A DNA stretch of 55,211 bases from Deltaproteobacteria bacterium (GCA_002731275.1 PCBK01000072.1:1-55211), one strand, 5' to 3'. Counted from the first letter of the stretch, positions 1 through 8,509 are shown. Notes: generated by a model not told the origin, from the letters alone. Program-made: numbers and translations.

Positions 1-13
1 AAAGCCTACTCAT
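1..13 (-). CDS. Start of a gene running off the window (partial)
   Basis: An ATG at 13..11 opens MSRL, the same first residues as the MYXO-CTERM protein whose start is at 579. It is preceded by the same GGAAAACCCC stretch. A second ATG at 50..48 opens a 12-residue reading frame that begins MSRLLV and ends in an ATGA overlap with the ATG at 13. The next gene is therefore probably a paralogue of its upstream neighbour. Only four codons are visible, so this rests on similarity of the start region alone. Confidence 0.35.
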
Positions 14-50
14 TGGGGTTTTCCTCTTGCGACCAAAAGCCTACTCATTG
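1..50. repeat. Duplicated gene-start segment
   Basis: A segment reading, on the minus strand, AATGAGTAGGCTTT occurs twice within 50 bases (starts at 50 and 13). It occurs a third time, with one change, at the start of the gene at 579. The block GGAAAACCCC plus ATG is shared by the copies at 13 and 579. This looks like a local duplication of the translation-initiation region of a paralogous gene family. Confidence 0.6.
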
Positions 51-66
51 AAATACTCCTTTGCCA

Positions 67-579
67 TCAGGCTTTTCGCCTGATGAGAAAGAGAAGGAAG
101 AGCAAGAAAAACCAAGAGACATCAAAGGACTTGGAGTGCTTTGCAGAGCAACCACAGCCTGGAATCCCACCACCACCGAGATTTGGGGAGTCTTTTTGCT
201 GGTTATGGTAAGGGGAATCAGCATAAAGGCTCCCATCTGGAGGACCAAAACCACCATCTCTGTCTGTTGTACGCTCGCCTTTCGGATAAGGATTGCACAG
301 AAAAAGCCCGATTCTTTTGATGCCTCTGAAGTCAGTGATAACTTTGTTGATGCGACAGCCATAACGACAAGTGTTCCAATGATCGCCTTTACAAGTAGGA
401 TTGCATCCCTTTTTGCATTTACACTCATTGTAACAAGTCTCATCATCAATGCCCCAAACTTTGCTGTCTTTGCACCATGCTTTTCTCGGACCACAAGAGC
501 AACTGCACGCTTGAACCGATGTGATGGAAGAAAACATCCACACCAGACAAACAGCCAATACAACCAAAAGTCTACTCAT
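67..579 (-). CDS. Secreted Cys-rich protein with MYXO-CTERM-like tail
   Basis: A 170-residue protein. It begins MSRLLVVLAVC with a signal peptide of about 24 residues ending near VQA. A cysteine-rich middle follows with many Cys pairs (CSCSCG, CKCKKGC). The end has a GCGCS motif, a hydrophobic stretch WFFLLFLLFL and a basic tail RRKA. Small-Cys motif, membrane helix and Arg cluster are the layout of the MYXO-CTERM surface-sorting signal of Myxococcota. The ATG at 579 is preferred over one 45 bases upstream because the signal peptide starts there, a purine-rich site (GGAAAA) precedes it, and it overlaps the stop of the small upstream gene (ATGA). It is probably anchored or sorted at the cell surface. 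The middle region matches no family I recognise. Confidence 0.7.
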   Translation of the reverse strand: MSRLLVVLAVCLVWMFSSITSVQACSCSCGPRKAWCKDSKVWGIDDETCYNECKCKKGCNPTCKGDHWNTCRYGCRINKVITDFRGIKRIGLFLCNPYPKGERTTDRDGGFGPPDGSLYADSPYHNQQKDSPNLGGGGIPGCGCSAKHSKSFDVSWFFLLFLLFLIRRKA

Positions 580-773
580 TGGGGTTTTCCTTTGCCAAAA
601 TGTTGTCTTTTGAGTGCTCTCCACTTTTCCATGAAGATTTTTCTATCACCCTCGAAGGAAAGTTGCTTTGCCGCTTGCTCAAAATCTTGAGTGACCTTTG
701 CATGAGCAGATGAAGCTTGGAGCTTTGTATGATGAAGTCTACCAACGTACCCCTCCAAGAAAGATGAAACCAA
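576..773 (-). CDS. Small hypothetical protein coupled to the MYXO-CTERM gene
   Basis: A 65-residue charged, probably helical protein (FEQAAKQLSFEGDRKIFMEKWRAL region) without signal peptide or membrane segment. Its stop overlaps the ATG of the next gene (ATGA), which argues for translational coupling and for a real gene. Start choice is uncertain: a TTG at 773 follows an in-frame TAG closely and has no good ribosome site. A second TTG lies a few codons on. A longer frame-shifted alternative (79 residues from 811) looks less protein-like. No function can be assigned. Confidence 0.45.
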   Translation of the reverse strand: MVSSFLEGYVGRLHHTKLQASSAHAKVTQDFEQAAKQLSFEGDRKIFMEKWRALKRQHFGKGKPQ

Positions 774-1113
774 AGACTATCTGCCATATCTTGCGCCGAA
801 AGATAGGACATATTCGTAGAGCTCCCCCGTATTGGATCATGTCATGTTATGACTGAGAGTATACGACATTTTCTTCATCCTTCAAGACTTTATTACTCAC
901 CAAAAGCAATATATCCGAATGCACCGATATAGTAGCCCCCCAAAAAAGAATAGCGCTCTATAAGTTTCCCCCTTTTCCTTTCGTCATCAGCGCTCGAAGA
1001 GCGCAACACAAACGATGCGAGAGCATCGTGGGGTCTGGGGGCAACGACCCCAGGCGGGTGTGGGTGGCAAACCCACTACGCCAAGCAAAGCGCGGCAGCC
1101 AGAAAAAGCAAAC
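774..1113. other. Intergenic region with four-hairpin array
   Basis: There is no credible gene here. The left part (774-985) shows nothing clear. Between 990 and 1082 four perfect stems follow one another: GCGCTC/GAGCGC (990-1004), CGATGC/GCATCG (1013-1028), GGGGTC/GACCCC (1030-1051) and GTGGGT/ACCCAC (1060-1076). The last is enclosed by GGCG/CGCC (1053-1056 and 1079-1082). The array lies just downstream of the asparaginase stop. Confidence 0.65.
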
Positions 1114-2193
1114 TCACATAGAAAGCTCACCAACAAGAGAGGATTGGAAGATCTCTTGTACATCGTCATGCTCTTGCCCAAGGAGCCACATCAATTTACA
1201 CATTGCAGCTTCAGGGGTCATATCAAATCCACTCCAAATCCCCAGGTCCAAGAGCTGTTGGTTGGTATCATACAATCCCATATTCACCCCACCTCGCCCT
1301 ACCCCTGTGACATTCACGACAACACCACCATCACCAAGATATGCCTGTATCGTCGACAAGAACCCTTTCTCCGTCGGGATATTCCCAGCACCAAACGAAC
1401 GCAGCACGATCCCCTTTGGTGCCTGTTGTGACAATATCGCCTCCAAGATCTTCGCACGTTGTATCCCTGGGAACATCTCCAACATGATCACATCACGCTC
1501 GACTTCTGTCCTCACACGCAATGGCTCCGAAGGAATCGGCAAGGAGTAGACAGGTCGTAACACGATCCGCTCTCCACACTCTCCAAGCCACGGCAGATCT
1601 GGAGAATCAAACCCTTGAAAACGAAATGAATCCACCTTGCGCGTTCGATTGCCACGCAAGATCCGTCCACCAAAACACACCATGACCTCAGGGATACATT
1701 TGAGTCCATGTGCCTTGGGATGCGCCAACATCGCAGCCGTCAGAAGATTCTGGTGCGCATCATTGCGCACAAACGACACACCACCAATCTGCGCTCCAGT
1801 GACAACCACAGGTTTCCCCAAGTGCCCCAACATAAAAGACAACATCGACGCTGTATACGCTAACGTATCAGTTCCATGAAGAATCACAAAGCCTTCGTAA
1901 TCGTCGTAACGCTGCGCGATGATGTCCGCCATCCACTGCCAATGGTAGGGTTCAATGTCGCAAGAGTTGAGAGGCTCCGCGAAGCTGATCGCGTCAATCG
2001 GGTATCCTAAACGATCGAGCCCTGGGATCGAGGTCTTCAAGTCTCTCCACGGCATCACGATCTGGGGACTGTGTGGATCCATCGGATCTTGTGGAGCGCT
2101 CCCGATCGTCCCGCCCGTGTAAATCAACAAGATCCCACGGCCTGTTTGGTCGTCTTTTTCAAGTGGAAGGAGATGGTCTTGAGAAGATGTCAT
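1114..2193 (-). CDS. ansA: L-asparaginase, type I-like
   Basis: Hydrolyses L-asparagine to aspartate and ammonia. The 359-residue protein has both signature blocks: the nucleophile segment YTGGTIG at about residues 25-31 and the HGTDTLAYTASML segment at about 106-118. GAQ and NDA motifs follow (residues VVTGAQIGG, SFVRNDAHQNLL). No signal peptide is seen, in keeping with the cytoplasmic type. The ATG at 2193 is chosen because AAAGGGA lies about 9 bases upstream. An ATG at 2298 would add a poorly conserved extension and overlap the upstream gene by 62 bases. The gene follows the racemase fusion by 43 bases, so the two are probably co-transcribed and handle aspartate together. Confidence 0.9.
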   Translation of the reverse strand: MTSSQDHLLPLEKDDQTGRGILLIYTGGTIGSAPQDPMDPHSPQIVMPWRDLKTSIPGLDRLGYPIDAISFAEPLNSCDIEPYHWQWMADIIAQRYDDYEGFVILHGTDTLAYTASMLSFMLGHLGKPVVVTGAQIGGVSFVRNDAHQNLLTAAMLAHPKAHGLKCIPEVMVCFGGRILRGNRTRKVDSFRFQGFDSPDLPWLGECGERIVLRPVYSLPIPSEPLRVRTEVERDVIMLEMFPGIQRAKILEAILSQQAPKGIVLRSFGAGNIPTEKGFLSTIQAYLGDGGVVVNVTGVGRGGVNMGLYDTNQQLLDLGIWSGFDMTPEAAMCKLMWLLGQEHDDVQEIFQSSLVGELSM

Positions 2194-2236
2194 GTATCGC
2201 GTCCCTTTGTGAGGCCAGCCCACAAAAGAAGGCTGA

Positions 2237-3685
2237 TCAATGTGTGGAGAGATGACATTGCGCACGTTCGAGATAGAGCCCTGCGATGGCCTCAGCATAG
2301 AGCTTGAGGGGCTCGATAAGTTGCTTGCGTTTGCCGCGCTTTTTTTGATGCGCCAAGAGAATCGAGCACTCAGTCATCGCGAGCACGACGTGTTGTGAAC
2401 GAACCTCATTTTTGAGGATATCGCGCAAGAGCTGCAAGCCAGACTCATTGGCCCCCTCGGCCTTGACCTTGTGAGCAAGTGTATACAGTCGCTCATGAGC
2501 CCGACTAGAGAGGTCTTCGACGTCACGATCTCGCAACATATGATAGGCACTCCACGGACCATGAATGTCCGCAACAAGCTCGATCCCAAGGCACGCAAAT
2601 TGTTCGATCTGATGTGTCTTGAGATAGATGTCTGTGACCTCTGCCATCGAGACGAATGTCGTCCCGTACTTTTCGCAGAGCGCACGAATCTGAGGGGTAA
2701 AATAGTGGGCAGTGTTACACGCCAAAGACAACAACGTGCAGCCACGTTCACAGAGCGACTTGACGGCATCTTTGAGAACATGCCAGGTCTCTTCTTCGCG
2801 ACGATCCAGCTCGATAGAGACGCCCAAGGCAGGGACAGACTCAATCGTCACACGAGGAAACGATAGATCTCCATAAAAATGGGAGCCTGATTGTTTGCGG
2901 ACTTCATCGTTGATCCAATTCCAAAGCAGCAGTCCAGATTCAGGAGTGTTGCCTGTGATGATCCCGATGGAGTGAGGAGGTGGCGCAGGTGTTTGTGTAT
3001 GACAAATATCGTGGAATGTCGCGTACTCCAGAGCTTCGGCGATCTCAGAGGGGCGAAACTCAACGGCCCAAGTGTGTTCACCGGCGTTGGTCATCATCGT
3101 GAAGGGCGCGCGTGTCGAGAGACGTGTCGAGACATCAAAGATCTGCAAGACAGGCACATCGCTTCGTTCCAATGTAAACGGATTGACGCGTCCGTACTCC
3201 ATGCCAAAGTGCGTGTGAAGTTCTTCTTCTTCGAGACGTGTGAGTGTGCCGACACCAAATCGATCGTTGAGCAGCACTTCGATCTTGTCCCAATCGAGCA
3301 GCTGGTGAGCGCGACTGTGAAAGATCACGTATTGGCTCGATGTATCAGACAATTCATATCGCGCAAAGTAGGATTTTAGCTCATCTTCGAGGGGGATCCC
3401 AAAACGCCCAAGACGCTCTCGCTTGTGAACGGCATCACGACAACTGCGGGCCTCATGGTTGCGACTCAACACACACCATAGCTTTTTGCGAACAAAGAAC
3501 GAGAGGGTTTGTTGCACGTGATCGGGGATGCGCTCGCCTTTTCCCACGAGCGCACGAGCTTCCTCTTCAAGATCTCGAATTCTCCCGATCCCACGACCAG
3601 CCTGTGCCTCTTCATGAAGGCGCTTTAACTCTGCGCTCGAACGCAGCGAAGGACCAGGGAGATGATTTGCTATCCGTTTCCGCAT
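2237..3685 (-). CDS. YbaK-like domain fused to Asp/Glu racemase
   Basis: A 482-residue two-domain protein. Residues about 110-220 read like the YbaK/ProX aminoacyl-tRNA editing fold (FGVGTLTRLEEEEL, VNPFTLE, VPVLQIFD, NAGEHTWAVEF). Residues about 238-475 read like an aspartate/glutamate racemase (GIITGNTPESG, SLACNTAHYF with Cys323, and MTECSILL with Cys440). In racemases the second catalytic Cys normally sits in a GCTE motif. Here the order is TEC, two positions later, so activity may differ. The first 100 residues are a charged helical region of unknown role. Next to asparaginase it may interconvert D- and L-aspartate. The editing domain could act on free or tRNA-bound amino acids, but that is inference. 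A single-function racemase remains possible. Confidence 0.75.
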   Translation of the reverse strand: MRKRIANHLPGPSLRSSAELKRLHEEAQAGRGIGRIRDLEEEARALVGKGERIPDHVQQTLSFFVRKKLWCVLSRNHEARSCRDAVHKRERLGRFGIPLEDELKSYFARYELSDTSSQYVIFHSRAHQLLDWDKIEVLLNDRFGVGTLTRLEEEELHTHFGMEYGRVNPFTLERSDVPVLQIFDVSTRLSTRAPFTMMTNAGEHTWAVEFRPSEIAEALEYATFHDICHTQTPAPPPHSIGIITGNTPESGLLLWNWINDEVRKQSGSHFYGDLSFPRVTIESVPALGVSIELDRREEETWHVLKDAVKSLCERGCTLLSLACNTAHYFTPQIRALCEKYGTTFVSMAEVTDIYLKTHQIEQFACLGIELVADIHGPWSAYHMLRDRDVEDLSSRAHERLYTLAHKVKAEGANESGLQLLRDILKNEVRSQHVVLAMTECSILLAHQKKRGKRKQLIEPLKLYAEAIAGLYLERAQCHLSTH

Positions 3686-3799
3686 CGGTTCTTATCCAAT
3701 TGGGGTCATCAATCATTGCGACAGACACAACGTAAACACTCCGTGAGGAGATGCCAACTACACACTAGGCACATGGACCCAGCGCAAAAAGGGTGGCCG

Positions 3800-3828
3800 A
3801 CTATAGCAAGTTCATCCCCATCTGAAAA
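3800..3828 (-). promoter_or_regulatory. Possible sigma-70-type promoter for racemase-ansA
   Basis: On the minus strand TTTTCA (3828-3823) and TATAGT (3805-3800) are separated by 17 bases, about 115 bases upstream of the racemase ATG. The -10 is a good match; the -35 matches four of six bases. Confidence 0.4.
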
Positions 3829-3922
3829 CCCACAACACAAAAAAGAGCGCAAACAACGTCTATCCATACAAAAAAGAACACTCTCCACGAAACAAAGAGG
3901 TACATCAGAAAAGCGATCACCC

Positions 3923-4002
3923 TTTTCGCAAACAGAATGGACAATCACACTTTGCGAAAAACCCCTCTCTTGTCTCAAAAGCCAAACAAAAGGCCTTTTT
4001 TT
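3923..4002 (+). ncRNA. Candidate small RNA 3' end / structured intergenic element
   Basis: The divergent intergenic region 3686-4242 has no credible gene. It holds a perfect 10-base inverted repeat (TTTTCGCAAA at 3923-3932, TTTGCGAAAA at 3951-3960). Then comes a terminator-like hairpin AAAAGCC/GGC with a T run at 3977-4002. There is no plus-strand gene upstream for this terminator to serve, so a small plus-strand transcript is possible. A further weak hairpin (ATGCCC/GGGCAT) lies at 4095-4120. Confidence 0.3.
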
Positions 4003-4242
4003 CACGAACTGCTTGAACGTAAATTGCTCACTGTGGTATCTGTTTGTTCAGTCTCGGAGCAAAGTTTTGATAAGGTTCATATTTTATCCCAACGATGCCC
4101 TGAGTCCTATGCTTGGGCATTGTCCTTTCTTTGCATCACCTTTCTCTCGTTGGTAGTTCAGTAACAAACAATCGCTACCTAGGTGCGAGGAGTATGTTTG
4201 AGAACGAAATAAGAATATCTTCAAGAAAAGACGGAGTTGAAG

Positions 4243-5307
4243 ATGGATAAAGATTTTGGAACATTGCGGGGACTTATTTCTGACCCATCCCAAAGTGAAG
4301 AGTGGAATGAAGTTTTTTGGGATTTGCTAAAAAGAGTGTCTACAGAGAGAGAGAAGGAATACCGAGATGTATGGATTCCTTATTGCTCTGAACACAAGCA
4401 AACACTGAAGAGTCTGAAAAAAACAGTGCTTTCATTGGGGGAACTTGAAGAGTGGGTGAAGCTTGCTCCCTTTGCTCTTTTTTCTCTTGATTTGAGTGGC
4501 AAAGAAATTGGTGACGAAGATTGTAAAGCTCTCGTGAAGTCTCCATTTCTGACGCATCTTTACTCTCTTGACTTGAGCGAAAACGAACTATATGACGACT
4601 GTTGTGAGGAACTTGTGAAGTCTCCGTCTTTAGGAAATCTACAGCATCTTTGTTTGAGGGGAAACTCATTGGGTCCGTTGGGCTGTAGAATACTTTCAAA
4701 ATCTCCGTACTTGAACAACCTTCAGACTCTTGACCTGGGTTGTTGTGAAATAGATGAGCAGAGTTTTGTTGATCTTGCCAACTCTCCGCATATGAGCAAT
4801 CTTCGTTCTCTTTTTTTGAATGGAAACCCTGTCAGAGGCCTGAACGGAGACAATTATGGTTTTGATGACCCTGTTGAGGCGCTCGCAAATTCTCCGTACC
4901 TGGACAACCTTCAAATCCTTGACTTGAGTCGGAACGGAATAAACAATGAAGATTGTAAAAAGCTCGCAAATGCTTCATCTTTGAGCAAACTCCACACTCT
5001 CTCCCTGAGAGAAAATGACATTGGTAATGAAGGTTGTAGAGAACTTGCCAACTCTCCATCTTTTAATGGTCTTCAAGTTCTAGAGCTAGAGGACAATTTT
5101 GATATCGAGGCAGAGGGGTATTTGGCAATTGCATGCTCAAGACACCTCTCCGAGGAGATACGCCGAGAATATCTAGAGAGCGTGGAAGAAGAGGAACTCT
5201 TTGATAGAGCAAGAGAATATGGGATTGAGGTAACCGAGGAGAACAAGCAGAAAGAAAGACTTGCAGAATTGATTTGGCAAGTCGTCGAGCAAAAAGTGAA
5301 ATCGTAG
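4243..5307 (+). CDS. Leucine-rich repeat protein (RNI-like)
   Basis: A 354-residue protein. An acidic N-terminal region of about 80 residues precedes at least eight repeats of roughly 25-35 residues. They follow the pattern L-x-x-L-x-L-S-x-N-x-I then LANSPxLxNL (for example LQTLDLGCCEID, LQILDLSRNGIN, LHTLSLRENDIG). The tail is a charged helix rich in Glu and Lys. No signal peptide or membrane segment is seen, so it is probably cytoplasmic. The ATG at 4243 is chosen because GGAG lies six bases upstream. The N-terminal region resembles the repeat-companion domain found before such repeats in Myxococcota and Planctomycetes. A protein-binding role is likely; the partner is unknown. The gene stands alone, and its base composition is visibly more AT-rich than that of its neighbours. 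Confidence 0.8.
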   Translation: MDKDFGTLRGLISDPSQSEEWNEVFWDLLKRVSTEREKEYRDVWIPYCSEHKQTLKSLKKTVLSLGELEEWVKLAPFALFSLDLSGKEIGDEDCKALVKSPFLTHLYSLDLSENELYDDCCEELVKSPSLGNLQHLCLRGNSLGPLGCRILSKSPYLNNLQTLDLGCCEIDEQSFVDLANSPHMSNLRSLFLNGNPVRGLNGDNYGFDDPVEALANSPYLDNLQILDLSRNGINNEDCKKLANASSLSKLHTLSLRENDIGNEGCRELANSPSFNGLQVLELEDNFDIEAEGYLAIACSRHLSEEIRREYLESVEEEELFDRAREYGIEVTEENKQKERLAELIWQVVEQKVKS

Positions 5308-5395
5308 CCAACCTGCAATCATACCTCAATTTTCGTCAAACAAAAAACCCCTTCTAAAGGTCAAGCCGACGAGATAGAAGAATTCACACCTTCTC

Positions 5396-6727
5396 TCACA
5401 ATTGATCATAACCAAGCGCCCAAAACGAGACGACATCCTCCCACGTCTCCCGGCGGCGTAGTACCTCAAACGTAACGCCATCTTCATCCGATGTGTACCC
5501 AAGCACAACAGGCATACACCGGCTGTTGTAACGAGACCACATCGACAAAGTGTATGCCCCAGCGTCGCAAATGATGAAGGCATCACCGGGTTCAGGACGT
5601 CGAAGTGTACGAGACTTGGCGATATAATCCCCTGAAAAACAGAGTGGACCAGCGACATGATACAGCCCAACAGACGAAGATGAATCGACATCCTCATGTG
5701 TGTCTTCGAGTAATTCCGTCGCGGGGATCACCTCCATCTCATGATGCCAATCATCGCGGTGATAACTCTCTCGCAAAAACATGTCTGCGCCGAGATGGAT
5801 GATAATGGTGTCGGCTTCCTTTCCGGGTTTGACGTACTCCACCTGACTGTATGCCCAAGCCGTGTTGGCGTGGACATAACGACCAAACTCTGTCAGCAAC
5901 CGGTAAGAACCATCAAAAAGACGAGGACACCGCTCTGTCAACATCGACACATATGTCTGCATGGACATCACATCCTGGGAAGGAGCGTAGGCAACGGGCA
6001 AACCACCACCGACATCGACACTTGTGATCTGTTGTCGCCCTGCTCTTCGGTTGACCTCTTCGACAAACGCGAAGACCTTCTCGACCCCTCGCAGAAGCAG
6101 CTCCGGCGCACAACCCTGTGAACCAACATGAAGATGCACTCCGTTGAGCCAAGGACAGCGCAGATACGCTTCGTAAAGTTCGTCTTGATGGGCCTCAAAG
6201 GGTACACCAAACTTGGAGTCCGTCGAGGCGACAGAGGTCGAGGCGATCGTCCCAGCGCCGACTTCGGGGTTGATCCTGATCCCAATGTGCCGATCTGTTG
6301 AGGGGTCTTGTGTGGACGCCAGCGCAGCCTCAAAACGCGCAAGTTCTTGGAAGTTATCGATGTTAATGTGCACACCTAACGCGAGAGAGGCCTGGATCTC
6401 TTCGTTGGTCTTGGCTGGAGAGTCAAACACGATGCGCTCGACAGGGAAGCCACTCTCAAGGGCAATACGAAGCTCTGGCATAGAGGCGACTTCGGCACCA
6501 TACCCCCAGACAGCGACCTTTTTCAGCACGGACGGGAGGGGATTGGCCTTGACAGCGACCGCATGGAGCGTGGACGCAGGAAACGCCGAACGCATAAGGC
6601 CTAAACGTTGTTGAAGAAGAGACAACGAGTAGAAGATCGCTGCCGTGTCTTGTGTGCGCAGATGCCCACCTTGACGTGCGTGTTGTAATGTTCGTTTCAA
6701 CTCAACTCGATCGATCGTAGACGACAT
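5396..6727 (-). CDS. PLP-dependent group IV decarboxylase (DapDC/ODC-like)
   Basis: A 443-residue enzyme of the alanine-racemase-fold decarboxylases. The PLP lysine lies in HAVAVKANP (about residue 50), followed by GAEVASMPEL. The phosphate-binding loop is DVGGGLP, and the C-terminal active-site segments are PLCFSGD and DAGAYTLSMWSRYN. Family members decarboxylate diaminopimelate, ornithine, arginine or carboxynorspermidine; the sequence alone does not settle the substrate. The ATG at 6727 has GGAG nine bases upstream. An upstream in-frame ATG at 6817 would add 30 unconserved residues. The gene is convergent with the leucine-rich repeat gene and 305 bases downstream of a response-regulator gene. 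Confidence 0.85.
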   Translation of the reverse strand: MSSTIDRVELKRTLQHARQGGHLRTQDTAAIFYSLSLLQQRLGLMRSAFPASTLHAVAVKANPLPSVLKKVAVWGYGAEVASMPELRIALESGFPVERIVFDSPAKTNEEIQASLALGVHINIDNFQELARFEAALASTQDPSTDRHIGIRINPEVGAGTIASTSVASTDSKFGVPFEAHQDELYEAYLRCPWLNGVHLHVGSQGCAPELLLRGVEKVFAFVEEVNRRAGRQQITSVDVGGGLPVAYAPSQDVMSMQTYVSMLTERCPRLFDGSYRLLTEFGRYVHANTAWAYSQVEYVKPGKEADTIIIHLGADMFLRESYHRDDWHHEMEVIPATELLEDTHEDVDSSSSVGLYHVAGPLCFSGDYIAKSRTLRRPEPGDAFIICDAGAYTLSMWSRYNSRCMPVVLGYTSDEDGVTFEVLRRRETWEDVVSFWALGYDQL

Positions 6728-7032
6728 GTGTAGAACTCCAGGACGGGATAAGTGGATTGTGGAGAGGAAAACGTTCGCTTGCGAAACGACTCCCCTCCAA
6801 AAAAGAAGCGAGAACACGCGAGCTGTTCTCGTTCAAGGCCGTCGGATGGAAAAAAGCGAAGACAAGAGGGCAGTGGATGGAGCCTCAAGCAAGGCATGAG
6901 GAGAAGGCATAGCATCGCTACGCCGACGACGAATCACGACGCTTGTGGTTTCAGCAACAACCTCCTGTGTTCGTCTCATTTTCCGTTTCCTTTTTTCATC
7001 CGGCGGCCCAAATACCAAATTGTGTGGAGATT
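6728..7032. other. Intergenic region with hairpins
   Basis: No gene is credible here. Three inverted repeats were seen: TTCGC/GCGAA near 6769-6784, a perfect 8-base stem CGAGAACA/TGTTCTCG at 6809-6831 with a 7-base loop, and GGCATAGC/GCTACGCC with one mismatch near 6908-6926. None is followed by a T run on the transcribed strand. Confidence 0.5.
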
Positions 7033-8220
7033 TCAAGTATCGAGTTGTGTCGAGATCTGAAGGAGAAGCGCCTGCACCTCAGCGTTGTCAGGCTCAAGCG
7101 ATTTCGCGATCGTCAAGTAGCGGCGAGCTTTTTGGTAGTTTTTCGCGTCCAGTTGTTCTTTGCCGTTGCGCATCAGCGTCGAAAAGTTATGCAGATCGGC
7201 AAGGGCAGCAGGTGGTTTGGGGGCCTGAAGGGGCGCAAGTTCTTGTAAGAAGGAGGCCGCTTTTTTTTCGGCAAGCTCACGCACGTCGACAGTGTGAAGA
7301 GAATCTGCGTGTTCACGCTCAAATGTATCGAGGGTTTCCTTGATGCGTGGTCCATCAAGACTTCCCTGATCCTGTGAGATGGCTTCGCTTGAGAGGAGCG
7401 AACGTCGTCGCTCCTGTTGGAGGATCTCGGCAGGAGGTGTGCTTGGTTGTGTCAACTCTCTCGTGCGCGCGCCCTTCTCTTCTCGGATGCCAAATATTCT
7501 TTGCAACTCCCCTGTTTCGGAGAGCTTCGCAAGCTCAGGCGCTGGCGCCTCACTTTGTATCTCGTACAACACCTTCGCCCAAAAATCGTTGACATCTCTC
7601 TCTCCCCAAGCTCTTGTCGTCGGGTGGCAGTGAGAGACGACGTGTTCAATAGAGGCAAGGCGCCGCAGCGCGTCGACACCAGTCCCCATGATGTCACGAA
7701 CCGACCACAACTCACCACGGGCGATCGTGCACGTCCCGAGTGGTGTCCCAAAACTCTCGACGAAGAGTTCACATGTGTACCGTCCGATACATGCAAGGTG
7801 AATAAAGTCGATGATGGAATACATTGGAGATATGTAGGCTGTCCCAAGGTTGTTGTGCAGTGCCTTCAGGATATCCCCGACGAGGAAGGGTCTGGCCTTG
7901 ATTTGAATGCCAGGAAAGAGACGAAGATGTTTGTATTGTGTGTTCTCAGCGGTCTCGCTGGCGATGAAACAGATGGGTCGGTGTATCCATTTCTCCTGAA
8001 GTTTGAGTAGGACATGCAAGCCGATATTTCGGTAAAACTCCAGATCGACGACAAACAGATCGATATCGTGTGCGTCGAGCACAGTGTCAAATTCATGCTT
8101 TGATGTCGCGGTCAGGACCGTATAGTCAGGCTCCTCAGAGAGTTGCCGTGACATCAAGGCACAATAGCCTGCCTGGCCAACCAATAACACGCTTCTTTCG
8201 GATGTACCCGCTGTTTTCAT
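7033..8220 (-). CDS. REC-DUF4388-TPR signalling protein
   Basis: A 395-residue protein. Residues about 8-125 form a receiver-like domain (VLLVGQAGYCALMSRQL, DLFVVDLEF with a candidate phospho-Asp). The acidic pocket is poor (GQAG where DD is usual), so it may be a pseudo-receiver. Residues about 128-235 resemble DUF4388 (LACIGRYTCELFVESFGTPLGTCTIARGELWSV). A charged linker follows, and the last 55 residues look like TPR units (GKEQLDAKNYQKARRYLTIAKSLEPDNAEVQALL). Such proteins act as intracellular signalling adaptors in Myxococcota. It lacks a DNA-binding or catalytic output domain. Two more DUF4388 proteins lie in the window. Confidence 0.75.
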   Translation of the reverse strand: MKTAGTSERSVLLVGQAGYCALMSRQLSEEPDYTVLTATSKHEFDTVLDAHDIDLFVVDLEFYRNIGLHVLLKLQEKWIHRPICFIASETAENTQYKHLRLFPGIQIKARPFLVGDILKALHNNLGTAYISPMYSIIDFIHLACIGRYTCELFVESFGTPLGTCTIARGELWSVRDIMGTGVDALRRLASIEHVVSHCHPTTRAWGERDVNDFWAKVLYEIQSEAPAPELAKLSETGELQRIFGIREEKGARTRELTQPSTPPAEILQQERRRSLLSSEAISQDQGSLDGPRIKETLDTFEREHADSLHTVDVRELAEKKAASFLQELAPLQAPKPPAALADLHNFSTLMRNGKEQLDAKNYQKARRYLTIAKSLEPDNAEVQALLLQISTQLDT

Positions 8221-8509
8221 GTGTGCACCAGATCGAGTGAGAACTGCCGGATTGCGAAGTCTTTCAAGTTAATCAGTCCATCGTCACACAATCGTCATAC
8301 AAGACGAGTGAGTGTGAAAAAGTCTTTAACTGTGGACATCTCCAACAACATCATATCCATCTGCCGTGCTTTTGCACCCTCCTGTGAGAAAGAGACGAGT
8401 GAAAAAAAAGGGGTGAAGGCGGATGTAGGGAGGCTTCAATTTTCGAGAAAAAGCAGCCCCTCCTTTTGCGAGTCCATGCGCAAGTCAAAAAGAGAATCAA
8501 ACAGTCTTG

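Noticed and set aside
1028-1549. Plus-strand open frames opposite ansA
   Set aside because: They run antisense through the well-supported asparaginase gene and the hairpin array, with no ribosome site or protein-like composition.
3662-4156. Open frames on both strands in the racemase/LRR gap
   Set aside because: They lack ribosome sites, overlap each other and have unnatural composition (Cys- and Phe-rich).
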